In this document: piece after piece, positions 1 to 6,025 of the stretch
Layout of the letters: every line of letters begins with the position of its first letter
Position numbering within the stretch: the stretch's first letter is position 1
Origin: Cyanobacteria bacterium NC_groundwater_1444_Ag_S-0.65um_54_12
GTDB taxonomy: Bacteria; Cyanobacteriota; Sericytochromatia; S15B-MN24; VGJW01
Direction: 5' to 3'
Assembly (NCBI GenBank): GCA_016267585.1
Contig: JACQUT010000210.1
Location: forward strand, 1-6,025
Length of the DNA: 6,025 bases
Notes under the pieces: generated by a model
What the model saw: the letters and a program-made list of their open reading frames with translations, nothing else
What the model was told of the DNA's origin: nothing
Database searches by the model: none
Program-made: the position numbers and the translations under genes

Positions 1-1
1 C

Positions 2-1252
2 GATTACACGCGGCAAGTGATCTATCTGGATGACGACGAGCTAGTAGTAATCAGCCAAGAAGGCGTCAAGGTCTACGACCGTTCTGGAATGCCCAAGACC
101 AAGGAAATACATCGCATTGACTGGAATCCGGCGGCGGCCGAGAAAGCAGGTTATGAGCACTTCATGCTCAAAGAGATTTTTGAGCAGCCCGCCAGTCTGA
201 CCAATACGCTGGGCGGTAGGTTAGATGAGCGAGCTGGACGAATATTCTTGGGCGACGAAGGTATCTTGGACCTGGAACTACAACAAATAGAACGGATCGT
301 AATAGTTGCCTGCGGCACTGCCTATTACGCCGGGATGGTCGGTAAGTATCTGCTGGAAGACCTGGCACGCTTGCCGGTCGAAGTCGACTTTGCTTCCGAA
401 TTCCGTTATCGCAATCCCATAGTCGATCAAAAGACGCTTTGCCTTGCCATATCTCAATCCGGTGAAACTGCCGATACCTTGGCGGCGTTGCGCGAGTGCC
501 ATCGCATGAAGGCACGTACCATGGGCTTGATCAACGCCATTGGCTCCACGATGAGCCGCGAAGTCGATGCCGTGCTCTCGTTGCAATCCGGGCCGGAGAT
601 CAGTGTGGCTTCTACCAAAGCCTACACCAGCATGGTCGCTGCTTTGCTGTTACTGGCCACGCACCTGGGACAAGTCCGGCAATTGCTGCCATTAGAAATG
701 GCCCGAGGTTTAATTGCCGATATGAAGCGGCTGCCATCTTTAGTCAGCCAAGCACTGGAAACTGCTCCGGAAATACAAGCTTTGGCCGAAGCATTCGCTC
801 TCTCCGGACATTTCCTATTCTTGGGTCGCGGCAACAATTTCCCGACGGCCATGGAAGGGGCACTGAAGCTCAAGGAAATTTCTTATATCCATGCCGAAGC
901 CTATGCCGCCGGTGAAATGAAACATGGCCCCATAGCGCTCATCAATGAAGCCATGCCGGTGTTGGCGATCGCCACCCAGGGCAGAACCTACGAAAAAATC
1001 ATAAGCAATATTCAGGAAGCTAAATCGCGCAAAGGGGCGGCCAAAGGTACGGTGATCGCGCTGGCGACCGAAGGCGACCATGGCATACTCGAGCATGCCG
1101 ATCGGGTAATTTACGTGCCCGCCTGTCCAGAACTGCTATCACCGATTGTCAATATCATCCCGCTGCAATTGCTGGCTTACTACATTGCCCGCATCCTCGG
1201 CAAGGACATCGATCAACCACGTAACCTGGCCAAGTCCGTCACGGTAGAATAA
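2..1252 (+). CDS. glmS: Glutamine--fructose-6-phosphate aminotransferase (isomerizing), C-terminal part
   Basis: GlmS converts fructose-6-phosphate and glutamine to glucosamine-6-phosphate, the first committed step towards UDP-GlcNAc for peptidoglycan and LPS, in the cytoplasm. The reading frame is open from base 2, so the GTG at 17 is internal and the gene is 5'-truncated by the window. By comparison with the 609-residue E. coli enzyme about 195 residues are missing, including the catalytic Cys1 of the glutaminase domain. What remains is the tail of that domain, then SIS domain 1 (about residues 91-215 counted from base 17; ACGT and SQSGETADT motifs) and SIS domain 2 (about 262-390). Isomerase residues equivalent to E. 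coli Lys485, Glu488, His504 and Lys603 are present (codons at 866, 875, 923 and 1232), as is the C-terminus RNLAKSVTVE. The spacing between the last two is about four residues longer than in E. coli because of a small insertion near SRKGAAKG. The serine after CGT in E. coli is alanine here, which is my recollection of normal variation in the family. No terminator is evident downstream. Confidence 0.98.
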   Translation, partial: DYTRQVIYLDDDELVVISQEGVKVYDRSGMPKTKEIHRIDWNPAAAEKAGYEHFMLKEIFEQPASLTNTLGGRLDERAGRIFLGDEGILDLELQQIERIVIVACGTAYYAGMVGKYLLEDLARLPVEVDFASEFRYRNPIVDQKTLCLAISQSGETADTLAALRECHRMKARTMGLINAIGSTMSREVDAVLSLQSGPEISVASTKAYTSMVAALLLLATHLGQVRQLLPLEMARGLIADMKRLPSLVSQALETAPEIQALAEAFALSGHFLFLGRGNNFPTAMEGALKLKEISYIHAEAYAAGEMKHGPIALINEAMPVLAIATQGRTYEKIISNIQEAKSRKGAAKGTVIALATEGDHGILEHADRVIYVPACPELLSPIVNIIPLQLLAYYIARILGKDIDQPRNLAKSVTVE

Positions 1253-1290
1253 GGCGTCCTCTGCGGCTAGCTACGCGCTGGCATGCTATT
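1220..1290 (+). other. Potential attTn7-type target at the 3' end of glmS (unoccupied)
   Basis: In many bacteria the TnsD protein of Tn7-like elements binds the last conserved codons of glmS, and the element inserts about 25 bp past the stop codon. The codons for RNLAKSVTVE are intact here, ending in TAA at 1250-1252, so the binding segment should be recognisable. The following bases show no Tn7-like end, no short flanking duplication and no tns gene. The site therefore appears empty, at least on this side. The function is inferred from the conserved coding sequence only. Confidence 0.35.
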
Positions 1291-1332
1291 CTGACCCTCT
1301 TTACGGATCGCCCAGTAGCGGAATCAGATCTC

Positions 1333-1770
1333 GTGCGGTCGGGCTACTCGAACGCTGAGGCCCAAGCCTTCATCCGGCTGTTTGACAAGGATGGAGATCA
1401 GCAGGCAGCCATTGCGGAAATGATCGCAGCTTTCACCCAAGAACAAGCGCTACGGATGTTTCGCGAATTCATCATCAGGCTCCCGTTCTGGCAGGCTGAT
1501 AGCGACGGCAATGAAGTTTTGACCTTGGCCGAGGCCCGTAGCGTAAAAGCCGAATGGTACGGTCCTCGGGGAGACATGGTCAGATGGCCGTTGGGCATCG
1601 ACGAGACGGATTTTCGGGGAGCCGACACCAACGGTGATGATCACATGGATGCAGACGAGTACGTTCCGCTTGGCCTCCGCAAGACACTAGGAGTAGTGGA
1701 AGACAACCCAGAGCTGCTGGTCAACCGGGTCATAAACACCTGGATCCGAGCCATTCCCTGGGCGCACTGA
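1333..1770 (+). CDS. EF-hand domain protein, probable calcium-binding, no visible signal peptide
   Basis: This 145-residue protein carries three EF-hand-type 12-residue loops. Loop 1 is residues 18-29 (DKDGD...E), loop 2 is 56-67 (DSDGN...E) and loop 3 is 98-109 (DTNGD...E). Each keeps acidic or amide ligands at loop positions 1, 3 and 5 and Glu at position 12. The usual Gly at position 6 is Gln, Glu and Asp respectively. The start is GTG 1333, the first canonical start codon after the in-frame stop at 1222-1224; a weak GGA lies about 9 nt upstream. The frame stays open between that stop and the GTG, so the real N-terminus could differ. Bacterial EF-hand proteins are often secreted, but no signal peptide can be read upstream, because the only nearby ATG (1283) is out of frame and stops after three codons. 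It lies 80 nt after glmS. The partner and role are unknown. It may be an intact cytoplasmic calcium-binding protein or an N-terminally degraded relative of a secreted one. Confidence 0.68.
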   Translation: MRSGYSNAEAQAFIRLFDKDGDQQAAIAEMIAAFTQEQALRMFREFIIRLPFWQADSDGNEVLTLAEARSVKAEWYGPRGDMVRWPLGIDETDFRGADTNGDDHMDADEYVPLGLRKTLGVVEDNPELLVNRVINTWIRAIPWAH

Positions 1771-1975
1771 AGCTCAGCCATTTTGTTCGCCTTATGACCC
1801 AAAACAACCCCTGTAGTACACATTACCCGATAACGTCTGGCTAATAAAGCCAGTAAAGTGACTGCACCGGCGCTAATGCTAGTACCGTGTGGTAGAGTAA
1901 AATATCCATCTTCTGCACCGTTCCGATCGCCCCAAAATACCTAAAGCAACAAGCTATGACAGGAATCAATCGCTG
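1771..1975. other. Intergenic region before ricT
   Basis: This stretch has no credible gene on either strand. It contains a small hairpin (1837-1853) and a -10-like TAAAAT at 1898-1903, without a recognisable -35 box at normal spacing. A six-codon minicistron leads into ricT. The region probably holds the ricT promoter, but no site can be assigned with confidence. Confidence 0.4.
1837..1853 (+). repeat. Short perfect inverted repeat
   Basis: Arms CTGGCT and AGCCAG are separated by AATAA, giving a 6-bp stem with a 5-nt loop. No T-run follows, so it is a poor candidate for an intrinsic terminator. It could be a regulatory stem or chance. Confidence 0.25.
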
Positions 1976-1976
1976 A
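1956..1976 (+). other. Six-codon minicistron overlapping the ricT start (TGATG)
   Basis: ATG at 1956 opens a frame encoding MTGINR and ends with TGA at 1974-1976, whose last base is the A of the ricT ATG. This TGATG arrangement is the classic geometry for translational coupling. No strong Shine-Dalgarno sequence precedes the minicistron, so it may be fortuitous. Confidence 0.25.
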
Positions 1977-2800
1977 TGGCCAGGGCTGCTATTAGACTCC
2001 GCGTGGGTGATATCCGTTTCCTGGAACCCCAGGATCCTGAGCTACGCCAAGGGGACTTTGTCGTCTTCGAAAGCGAGCGCGGCCTCGACTGTTCACCCGT
2101 CATCTTGCTAGCCGAGCATGTGGCCAGCCACTTTCAGGAAGCAAGCTCCATGAAACTGGTGCGCAAGGCTACCCCGTCTGATTTGCTACAGCTAGAGACG
2201 AAATGGCGCGAAGAGGTGAAAGCTCACCGCACCTGTGCGGAGAAAGTTGCCAAGCACAGTCTGGGTATGCGACTCGTTGAAACGGTTTATACCTTTGACT
2301 TTGCTCGCCTGACCTTCTATTACACCGCGGACGGTCGAGTAGACTTTCGCGAACTCTTGAAAGATTTGACTTCCACCTTTCGGCGCACGCGCATCGATCT
2401 TCGGCAAATCGGTGTTCGCGACGAGACCAAGCTCTTGAAAGGCGTGGGCGGCTGCGGGAAGGAATTTTGCTGTGCTACCCTGCTCAAGGAATTCATTCCC
2501 ATAACGATCAAGCTTGCCAAAGATCAGGGGCTATCGCTCAACCCGGCCAAGCTCTCTGGTATGTGCGGCCGCCTGAAATGTTGCTTGGCCTACGAACATG
2601 GCATGTATATGAGTATCAAGGAAGAGCTGCCGTTAGTCGGCACCACGGTACGAACTCCGGACGGCATGGCCAAAGTCGTAGCGCAAGAGCCTTTTCTGGA
2701 TGCGGTCCGCGTCGAGCTGCAAGAAAGCGAGCGCGTCTTACGCGTGCCAGCGGCCAAGATAGTGCCCATTGTCGCGCCACCTCCTGACCTGGCGCCATGA
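1976..2800 (+). CDS. ricT: PSP1-domain protein RicT (YaaT family)
   Basis: In Bacillus subtilis RicT (YaaT) forms the cytoplasmic RicA-RicF-RicT (Y) complex, which carries [4Fe-4S] clusters, stimulates RNase Y-dependent mRNA maturation, and is needed for competence, biofilm formation and sporulation. This 274-residue protein matches the family in length and layout. The N-terminal beta-rich part (residues 5-50) contains GDFVVFESERGLD. The PSP1 core has VETVYTFDFARLTFYYTADGRVDFRELLKDL at about 101-131 in the usual order. The cysteine-rich signature GCGKEFCC (159-166) and MCGRLKCC (196-203) gives Cys160, 165, 166, 197, 202 and 203. The block AKDQGLSLNPAKLSG (181-195) between them is very well conserved. 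A beta-rich C-terminal tail follows. ATG 1976 is the first start in the frame and fits the family N-terminus; AGGA at 1961-1964 is an 11-nt-spaced ribosome site. The usual neighbours holB, tmk or metG are absent, and ricA and ricF are not in the window, so the gene is in an atypical context. The role here is inferred by homology. Confidence 0.95.
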   Translation: MARAAIRLRVGDIRFLEPQDPELRQGDFVVFESERGLDCSPVILLAEHVASHFQEASSMKLVRKATPSDLLQLETKWREEVKAHRTCAEKVAKHSLGMRLVETVYTFDFARLTFYYTADGRVDFRELLKDLTSTFRRTRIDLRQIGVRDETKLLKGVGGCGKEFCCATLLKEFIPITIKLAKDQGLSLNPAKLSGMCGRLKCCLAYEHGMYMSIKEELPLVGTTVRTPDGMAKVVAQEPFLDAVRVELQESERVLRVPAAKIVPIVAPPPDLAP

Positions 2801-2836
2801 CCAGAATACTACCTGGTGCTCCGGGTAGTATTCTGG
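2801..2836 (+). terminator. Long near-perfect hairpin directly after the ricT stop
   Basis: The arms CCAGAATACTACCTGG and CCGGGTAGTATTCTGG enclose a TGCT tetraloop. The stem has 16 pairs, 15 of them Watson-Crick and one T-G wobble. It starts on the base after the TGA of ricT. It lacks the T-run of a standard intrinsic terminator; the next bases are TAGCGGTG. It may terminate without a U-tract, protect the ricT mRNA 3' end from exonucleases, or act as a protein-binding palindrome. Confidence 0.6.
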
Positions 2837-2851
2837 TAGCGGTGCAGTTAC

Positions 2852-2923
2852 ATGAATGGAACCGATCGTGCTTTCGTTACCGTCCTATTGCTAGGCTGTA
2901 AGCAGCATCTGGTAGCAATCTAA
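2852..2923 (+). CDS. Very short ORF (23 residues) before the envelope cluster, doubtful
   Basis: ATG 2852 to TAA 2921-2923 encodes 23 residues with a hydrophobic core FVTVLLLGC. LLGC has lipobox form but is preceded by only a short hydrophobic run. There is no clear ribosome site. It could be a leader peptide for the cluster or chance. Confidence 0.15.
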   Translation: MNGTDRAFVTVLLLGCKQHLVAI

Positions 2924-2925
2924 AA

Positions 2926-2932
2926 AAAGGAG
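2926..2932 (+). promoter_or_regulatory. Strong Shine-Dalgarno for the gene at 2938
   Basis: AAAGGAG lies 5 nt before ATG 2938, next to a run of seven A. This is the strongest ribosome site in the window. It decides the start in favour of ATG 2938 over the adjacent GTG 2941. Confidence 0.8.
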
Positions 2933-2937
2933 ACTTC

Positions 2938-3768
2938 ATGGTGTCGCAACTATGGCACATCTCAATAGGAAAGGTTATTCTCACGCTCTTGTTAGTGGCC
3001 GCTAGTATCGCCTGTGTACGGGTGGTCGCCCACAAAGAACTCTCGGAAGTTGAAGTAGGGTTGGCCGTACTGCAAGAGGACAGAGTCCGGCGCTTGATCT
3101 TTGGGCCCGAGATCCAGGGATACGTAGCCACCTACCCGCTTTTCGCCGAAGTCATAAATACCGAAATCGTAAGCGACCTCGGCGGCTATCTGGACCGTTA
3201 CAATGTCCATGCCAGCGAACGCTTGACTTATCCCGAGACCGGACTGTCAGAAGTCGATCCATTTTTGCTGCGAGCGACCAAAGTAACGGCCACCGTGCGG
3301 GTGGGAATCAGACTCATGAACTATGTCGGTCTGCGACTCCAGCAGCTCGCCGCTATGAACAGTGTGGCCAAGAATAGCAAGGAAATTCTCTATACCATGA
3401 CACCAGAGGAGCTATCGCTGTCCGTGCAGCGCGTTCGCAATGCCAAGGGCATGCTGAACGCTGAACAGAAACGCGAGATTGCCAAAGATATCGTAGTGCT
3501 CGTCGCCGACATGGAAGCGGTATACGAGGCTGCCGAGCAGGCCAAAGGATTGCAACTAGAGGGTGAAAATCTGCAGCGCAGTCTGGGTTCGTCCGCCTAC
3601 GCCGCCGAGCTGCAGAATCGCGACGCTAGCCGGGCCAAACTTTTGCCAGAGATCCTGAGCAACTTGAACGGCACCCTGGCAGGGTTGCGCAACGCTGCGA
3701 GCGATGGTGAAGCTCTGGTACGCAATGCTCGCATGTGGAAGGTCACGCTGGCCGACGCAATGCAGTGA
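2938..3768 (+). CDS. Membrane-anchored helical protein of unknown family, first gene of envelope cluster
   Basis: I do not recognise this 276-residue protein. It begins with a short N-terminus carrying Lys12, then a hydrophobic segment (about 13-31, VILTLLLVAASIACVRVVA), so it is exported and either anchored by this helix or cleaved. Cys26 follows S-I-A, which is a weak lipobox because position -3 is Ser, so lipidation is possible but unproven. Residues 33-120 are mixed, with an acidic EVEVGLAVLQED stretch. From about 120 to the end the sequence is rich in Ala, Glu, Lys and Leu with few prolines, which suggests long amphipathic helices or coiled coil (for example 140-250). The start is fixed by a strong ribosome site. 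The gene is 47 nt upstream of the LPP20-domain gene on the same strand, and the following two products also have export signals, so a shared role in the cell envelope is inferred. No catalytic motif is visible. Confidence 0.8.
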   Translation: MVSQLWHISIGKVILTLLLVAASIACVRVVAHKELSEVEVGLAVLQEDRVRRLIFGPEIQGYVATYPLFAEVINTEIVSDLGGYLDRYNVHASERLTYPETGLSEVDPFLLRATKVTATVRVGIRLMNYVGLRLQQLAAMNSVAKNSKEILYTMTPEELSLSVQRVRNAKGMLNAEQKREIAKDIVVLVADMEAVYEAAEQAKGLQLEGENLQRSLGSSAYAAELQNRDASRAKLLPEILSNLNGTLAGLRNAASDGEALVRNARMWKVTLADAMQ

Positions 3769-3815
3769 GCGGTCAGTAGCGAGTACGAGGTTGTTGAAGA
3801 GGAGAGCTGCCACCG

Positions 3816-4706
3816 ATGAAGCTGCCACTGCAAAAGACATTATTCGGCTTGGTGTTATTGCTGACTATCTTGCCATTAGTACCTGAGCCCCTTGAGCGGG
3901 CGATCGCTGCTGGTAATACTGGCGGGGTGGATTGGTCCGCCGGCATGATCGCCGTGGTGGGCGAAGGGGTCGCACCCCCGGAGGGTAATGCTGCCAAACG
4001 TCGGCTACTGGCTAAACGTGCCGCCATGGTCGATGGCTATCGCAAATTAGCCGAATTGGTAGAAGGAGTCGAGGTCACCTCGCAAACCCGGGTCAAGGAT
4101 TTCGAAGTACAAAGCGACGATATTCGGACCCAGGTGGCAGGATTGATCAAGGGCGCGCGGTTAGCCGGTGAAAATCTTACTGCCGATGGCGCTTACGAAG
4201 TGCGATTGGAGTTGCCGCTTTTCGGCGAACAAAGTCTAGCCGCGGTTGTTTTGTCGAGCAGCTTGAACAATCGACAGTTGCCGTCGCCCGACAGTCCGGG
4301 GAGTTCCGGGATGATCACTGGACAGACGCCGCATAGCCCAGGTAAAACCAAGATCGGGGCAGTGGACCAGGTCACCGGTATCTTGGTCGATGCCCGCCAG
4401 CTCGGTGCCAGTGCTGCCATGATGCCAGCACTGTTCGATGAAAAGGGCAATGAGTTCTATCTTGGCTCTTGGCCTGCTAACCAGGAAGATCTAATAGCGC
4501 AAGGAGTGGTGGCTTATTCGCGTTCACTAGAAGAAGCCAGCAAGCTGCCACGGCTAGGATCCGCGCCACTGGTGGTACGAGCCAAACGCTATCGTGGTCC
4601 CTTTCATGCTGACCTGGTCTTTTCCCAAGAAGAAGCAAAACGCTTCCAGGAAGCAGGTAAAGCTTGCGATTGTCTGCAGCGCTTGGCAGTAGCAATAGTT
4701 CTCTAA
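3816..4706 (+). CDS. Exported LPP20-domain protein (FlgP-like family), no lipid-anchor cysteine
   Basis: This 296-residue protein starts with a signal-like segment (MKLPLQKTLFGLVLLLTILPLV), with possible cleavage after AIAA at residue 32. An LPP20-type domain follows at about residues 39-147: DWSAGMIAVVGEGVAPPEGNAAKRR..AKRAAMVDGYRKLAELVEGVEV, then VKDFEVQSDDIRTQVAGLIKGA and AYEVRLELPLFG. The domain is known from Helicobacter LPP20, Vibrio FlgP and related envelope proteins. A Ser/Pro/Gly-rich linker covers about 148-180. A second module (186-296) contains TGILVDARQLG and ends in AVAIVL; it resembles the C-terminal part of LPP20-family proteins in diderm anaerobes, as far as I recall. There is no cysteine near the signal end, so unlike FlgP it should be soluble in the periplasm. 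The only cysteines are a CDC pair at 284-286. AGGAG at 3800-3804, 11 nt from the ATG, serves as ribosome site. The next gene starts 7 nt after its stop. Biological function unknown. Confidence 0.85.
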   Translation: MKLPLQKTLFGLVLLLTILPLVPEPLERAIAAGNTGGVDWSAGMIAVVGEGVAPPEGNAAKRRLLAKRAAMVDGYRKLAELVEGVEVTSQTRVKDFEVQSDDIRTQVAGLIKGARLAGENLTADGAYEVRLELPLFGEQSLAAVVLSSSLNNRQLPSPDSPGSSGMITGQTPHSPGKTKIGAVDQVTGILVDARQLGASAAMMPALFDEKGNEFYLGSWPANQEDLIAQGVVAYSRSLEEASKLPRLGSAPLVVRAKRYRGPFHADLVFSQEEAKRFQEAGKACDCLQRLAVAIVL

Positions 4707-4713
4707 GATTGAC

Positions 4714-6025
4714 GTGAAAATTGGCCAGTGTCTCAAATATAGCTGCACTGTGCTGCTGGCTAGCTTGGCGGCGGGAGGGTGGACACCGCCACTGGCGCAG
4801 GCCGAGTCGCTAGCCGGTGCGAGTGGCCTGGCGGTATATGAGCGGAAATCCATCACTATCTTGCAACAAGCTGGTGGAGAGTTTGACGCGCTCTATAAAC
4901 AGGCTTTTCTGCGGCTCGGTCGCTTTACCTATCATCCAATCGCCATGTCGGAGCGGTCACTGAAAATTAGCCATGCCGACGCGGTACGAGATTTCGTTGC
5001 GGCAGTTCGTGCACAAAAGGAGCGGCAAGCCGGTAAAATAGCAGCGCAAGGAGCCGAGAGCGATCCCAAATTCCAGGGTATCGTGCTGACCGGTGAGCAA
5101 CTCGATCGCGTGGTCAGATCTTCTTACGTGCTGGCCCCTGGCTGGCACTATGGCATCCCTTACCTGAGTGAGCCCTCCAGCCATGTTGATTCCCGCGGGA
5201 ACGAGACCATCAGCTTGACTGCCAGAGTTCCGCTGACGCTCTATAACGAGATTTACGAGGTAGAGTCCGGCAAGCGGCTGGCAGACCAGGCTATCACTCA
5301 AGAGGTCTCCATCACCTTGGGGATGGAAATTCCTGCTAAAGCCAATGAAAGAGAGCGCGACTGGCGCCTGCAGGATCTGGAACGCCAGAAACAGCAAGCG
5401 CTAGAGGGCATGCCAGAACATACCTTTCGGCATGCTGCGCCGGCTACGGCCAATTCCCTACTAGAATCGTTAATTACCACGGTTCGGCGCCTCGATCCCT
5501 TCATTCTAAAAAGTTATATCACTGCCGATCCAGCTGGTGATTCACTGCGCATGCGCTTCGGACAAGATAATGGGGTGCAATACGATTCTGGATGGCGCGT
5601 GTTCAAAAAGATCAAGCAGGAAGATCGCTTTGAACTGGAGCCCGTCGGTTTCATCAAGGTACGTGAGATCGGCGAACTTGATAGCCTGGCGCAGACCATC
5701 ATCGAGGGGAAAACCTTTTCCTTGGGTGATCAACTCATCGAAATTCCGCAAAATGGCTACGATATCGGCTTGCGGTTCGGCATGAGCCCTTTCTTGATGG
5801 CTGCTCGTAATTCGAGCCTGCTTTACCATGACGGGGTCGATGAATATCCGATAGGCACCGCGCAGGCTGCCTCTACGCTGGCGCCAGCAGTTGCGCTCAC
5901 TGCGGAAGCCGATCTGGCACCTTTCTTCGCTCAAAAACTGCTTTCCGAAACATACGCTACCTTGGAGCTTGCTGGCATGCTGAGCTCGCCGTTTTTTGGC
6001 TTCGAGCTATTGGCTGGCCTGAAGA
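4714..6025 (+). CDS. Exported FlgT-C-like protein with possible outer-membrane barrel, 3'-partial
   Basis: The frame is open from GTG 4714 to the window end (437 codons to base 6024), so the protein continues beyond it. GTG 4714 is the only canonical start after the in-frame stop at 4696-4698 and yields a typical signal peptide (MKIGQCLKYSCTVLLASLAA...LAQA, cleavage near residue 30). No clear ribosome site precedes it. The gap to the LPP20 gene is 7 nt, so coupled translation is likely. Residues 80-145 are predicted alpha/beta (ISHADAVRDFVAAV, LTGEQLDRVVRSSYVLAPGWHYG). Residues 165-203 (ISLTARVPLTLYNEIYEVESGKRL) recall envelope proteins whose strands end in a variable-substrate sheet. Residues about 285-345 (NGVQYDSGWRVFKKIKQ then ELEPVGFIKVREIGELDSLAQTI..GKTFSLGDQLIE) match the pattern of the FlgT C-terminal domain, an SH3-like module. 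From about 349 on, Gly- and aromatic-rich alternating strands (GLRFGMSPF, TYATLELAGMLSSPFFGFELL) look like the beginning of a beta-barrel. Family assignments are by eye. Confidence 0.85.
   Translation, partial: MKIGQCLKYSCTVLLASLAAGGWTPPLAQAESLAGASGLAVYERKSITILQQAGGEFDALYKQAFLRLGRFTYHPIAMSERSLKISHADAVRDFVAAVRAQKERQAGKIAAQGAESDPKFQGIVLTGEQLDRVVRSSYVLAPGWHYGIPYLSEPSSHVDSRGNETISLTARVPLTLYNEIYEVESGKRLADQAITQEVSITLGMEIPAKANERERDWRLQDLERQKQQALEGMPEHTFRHAAPATANSLLESLITTVRRLDPFILKSYITADPAGDSLRMRFGQDNGVQYDSGWRVFKKIKQEDRFELEPVGFIKVREIGELDSLAQTIIEGKTFSLGDQLIEIPQNGYDIGLRFGMSPFLMAARNSSLLYHDGVDEYPIGTAQAASTLAPAVALTAEADLAPFFAQKLLSETYATLELAGMLSSPFFGFELLAGLK

Noticed and set aside
168..586. Antisense ORFs of 102-115 residues under glmS
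   Set aside because: They overlap SIS domain 1 coding sequence and have no ribosome site or motif.
496..915. 139-residue + strand ORF inside glmS
   Set aside because: It lies in another frame of a clearly coding region with conserved GlmS residues; its translation has no recognisable motif.
1253..1332. Tn7-like transposon end or glmS terminator
   Set aside because: No terminal repeat with the usual end sequence, and no stem followed by T-run, can be read here.
2837..2925. Sigma-70 promoter before the envelope cluster
   Set aside because: TTGCTA at 2888-2893 has no acceptable -10 box at 16-18 nt spacing; the nearest candidate, TAGCAA, is weak and too far.
4957..5397. 146-residue antisense ORF
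   Set aside because: It lies opposite the strongly supported signal-peptide gene from 4714, which has coherent family features over the same bases.
5542..5934. 130-residue antisense ORF
   Set aside because: It is opposite the FlgT-C-like module and carries no family signature; a shadow of the + strand gene.
1..6025. CRISPR array, tRNA, rRNA or insertion sequence
   Set aside because: No regularly spaced repeats, no clover-leaf or rRNA signature and no transposase-like product were seen on either strand.

Overview
The window is ordinary chromosomal DNA of a bacterium with moderate GC content. All supported genes are on the + strand. The organism is probably diderm (two-membraned): the last three genes encode predicted exported proteins, one with an LPP20-type domain and one that looks periplasmic to outer-membrane. 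RicT (PSP1 family) is typical of Firmicutes, but homologues are spread over many phyla. RicT together with this kind of envelope protein would fit Negativicutes, a deltaproteobacterial-type lineage or a poorly sampled phylum. I cannot place it more precisely from sequence alone.

Layout. (1) 2-1252: the C-terminal two thirds of GlmS, cut by the left window edge. Its 3' end is the conserved segment that serves as the Tn7 attachment target in other bacteria, and no transposon end is visible. (2) 1333-1770: a small protein with three EF-hand-type calcium loops, a GTG start and no visible signal peptide. (3) 1771-1975: a non-coding gap ending in a six-codon minicistron whose stop overlaps the next start. 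(4) 1976-2800: RicT with its full cysteine set, followed at once by a 36-nt near-perfect hairpin. (5) 2938-6025: a compact set of three exported proteins. These are a helical membrane-anchored protein of unknown family, an LPP20-domain protein without a lipid-anchor cysteine, and a large protein with a signal peptide, a FlgT C-terminal-like module and a possible beta-barrel start. The last runs off the right edge.

How they work together. GlmS makes glucosamine-6-phosphate for peptidoglycan and LPS. RicT belongs to an Fe-S-containing complex that in Bacillus subtilis controls RNase Y-dependent mRNA maturation. No functional link between these two is evident. The three-gene cluster is the least explained part. 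Spacing of 47 and 7 nt, shared export signals and relatives among FlgP/FlgT-type envelope proteins suggest one cell-envelope assembly. No flagellar gene is visible nearby, so a flagellar role is not supported.
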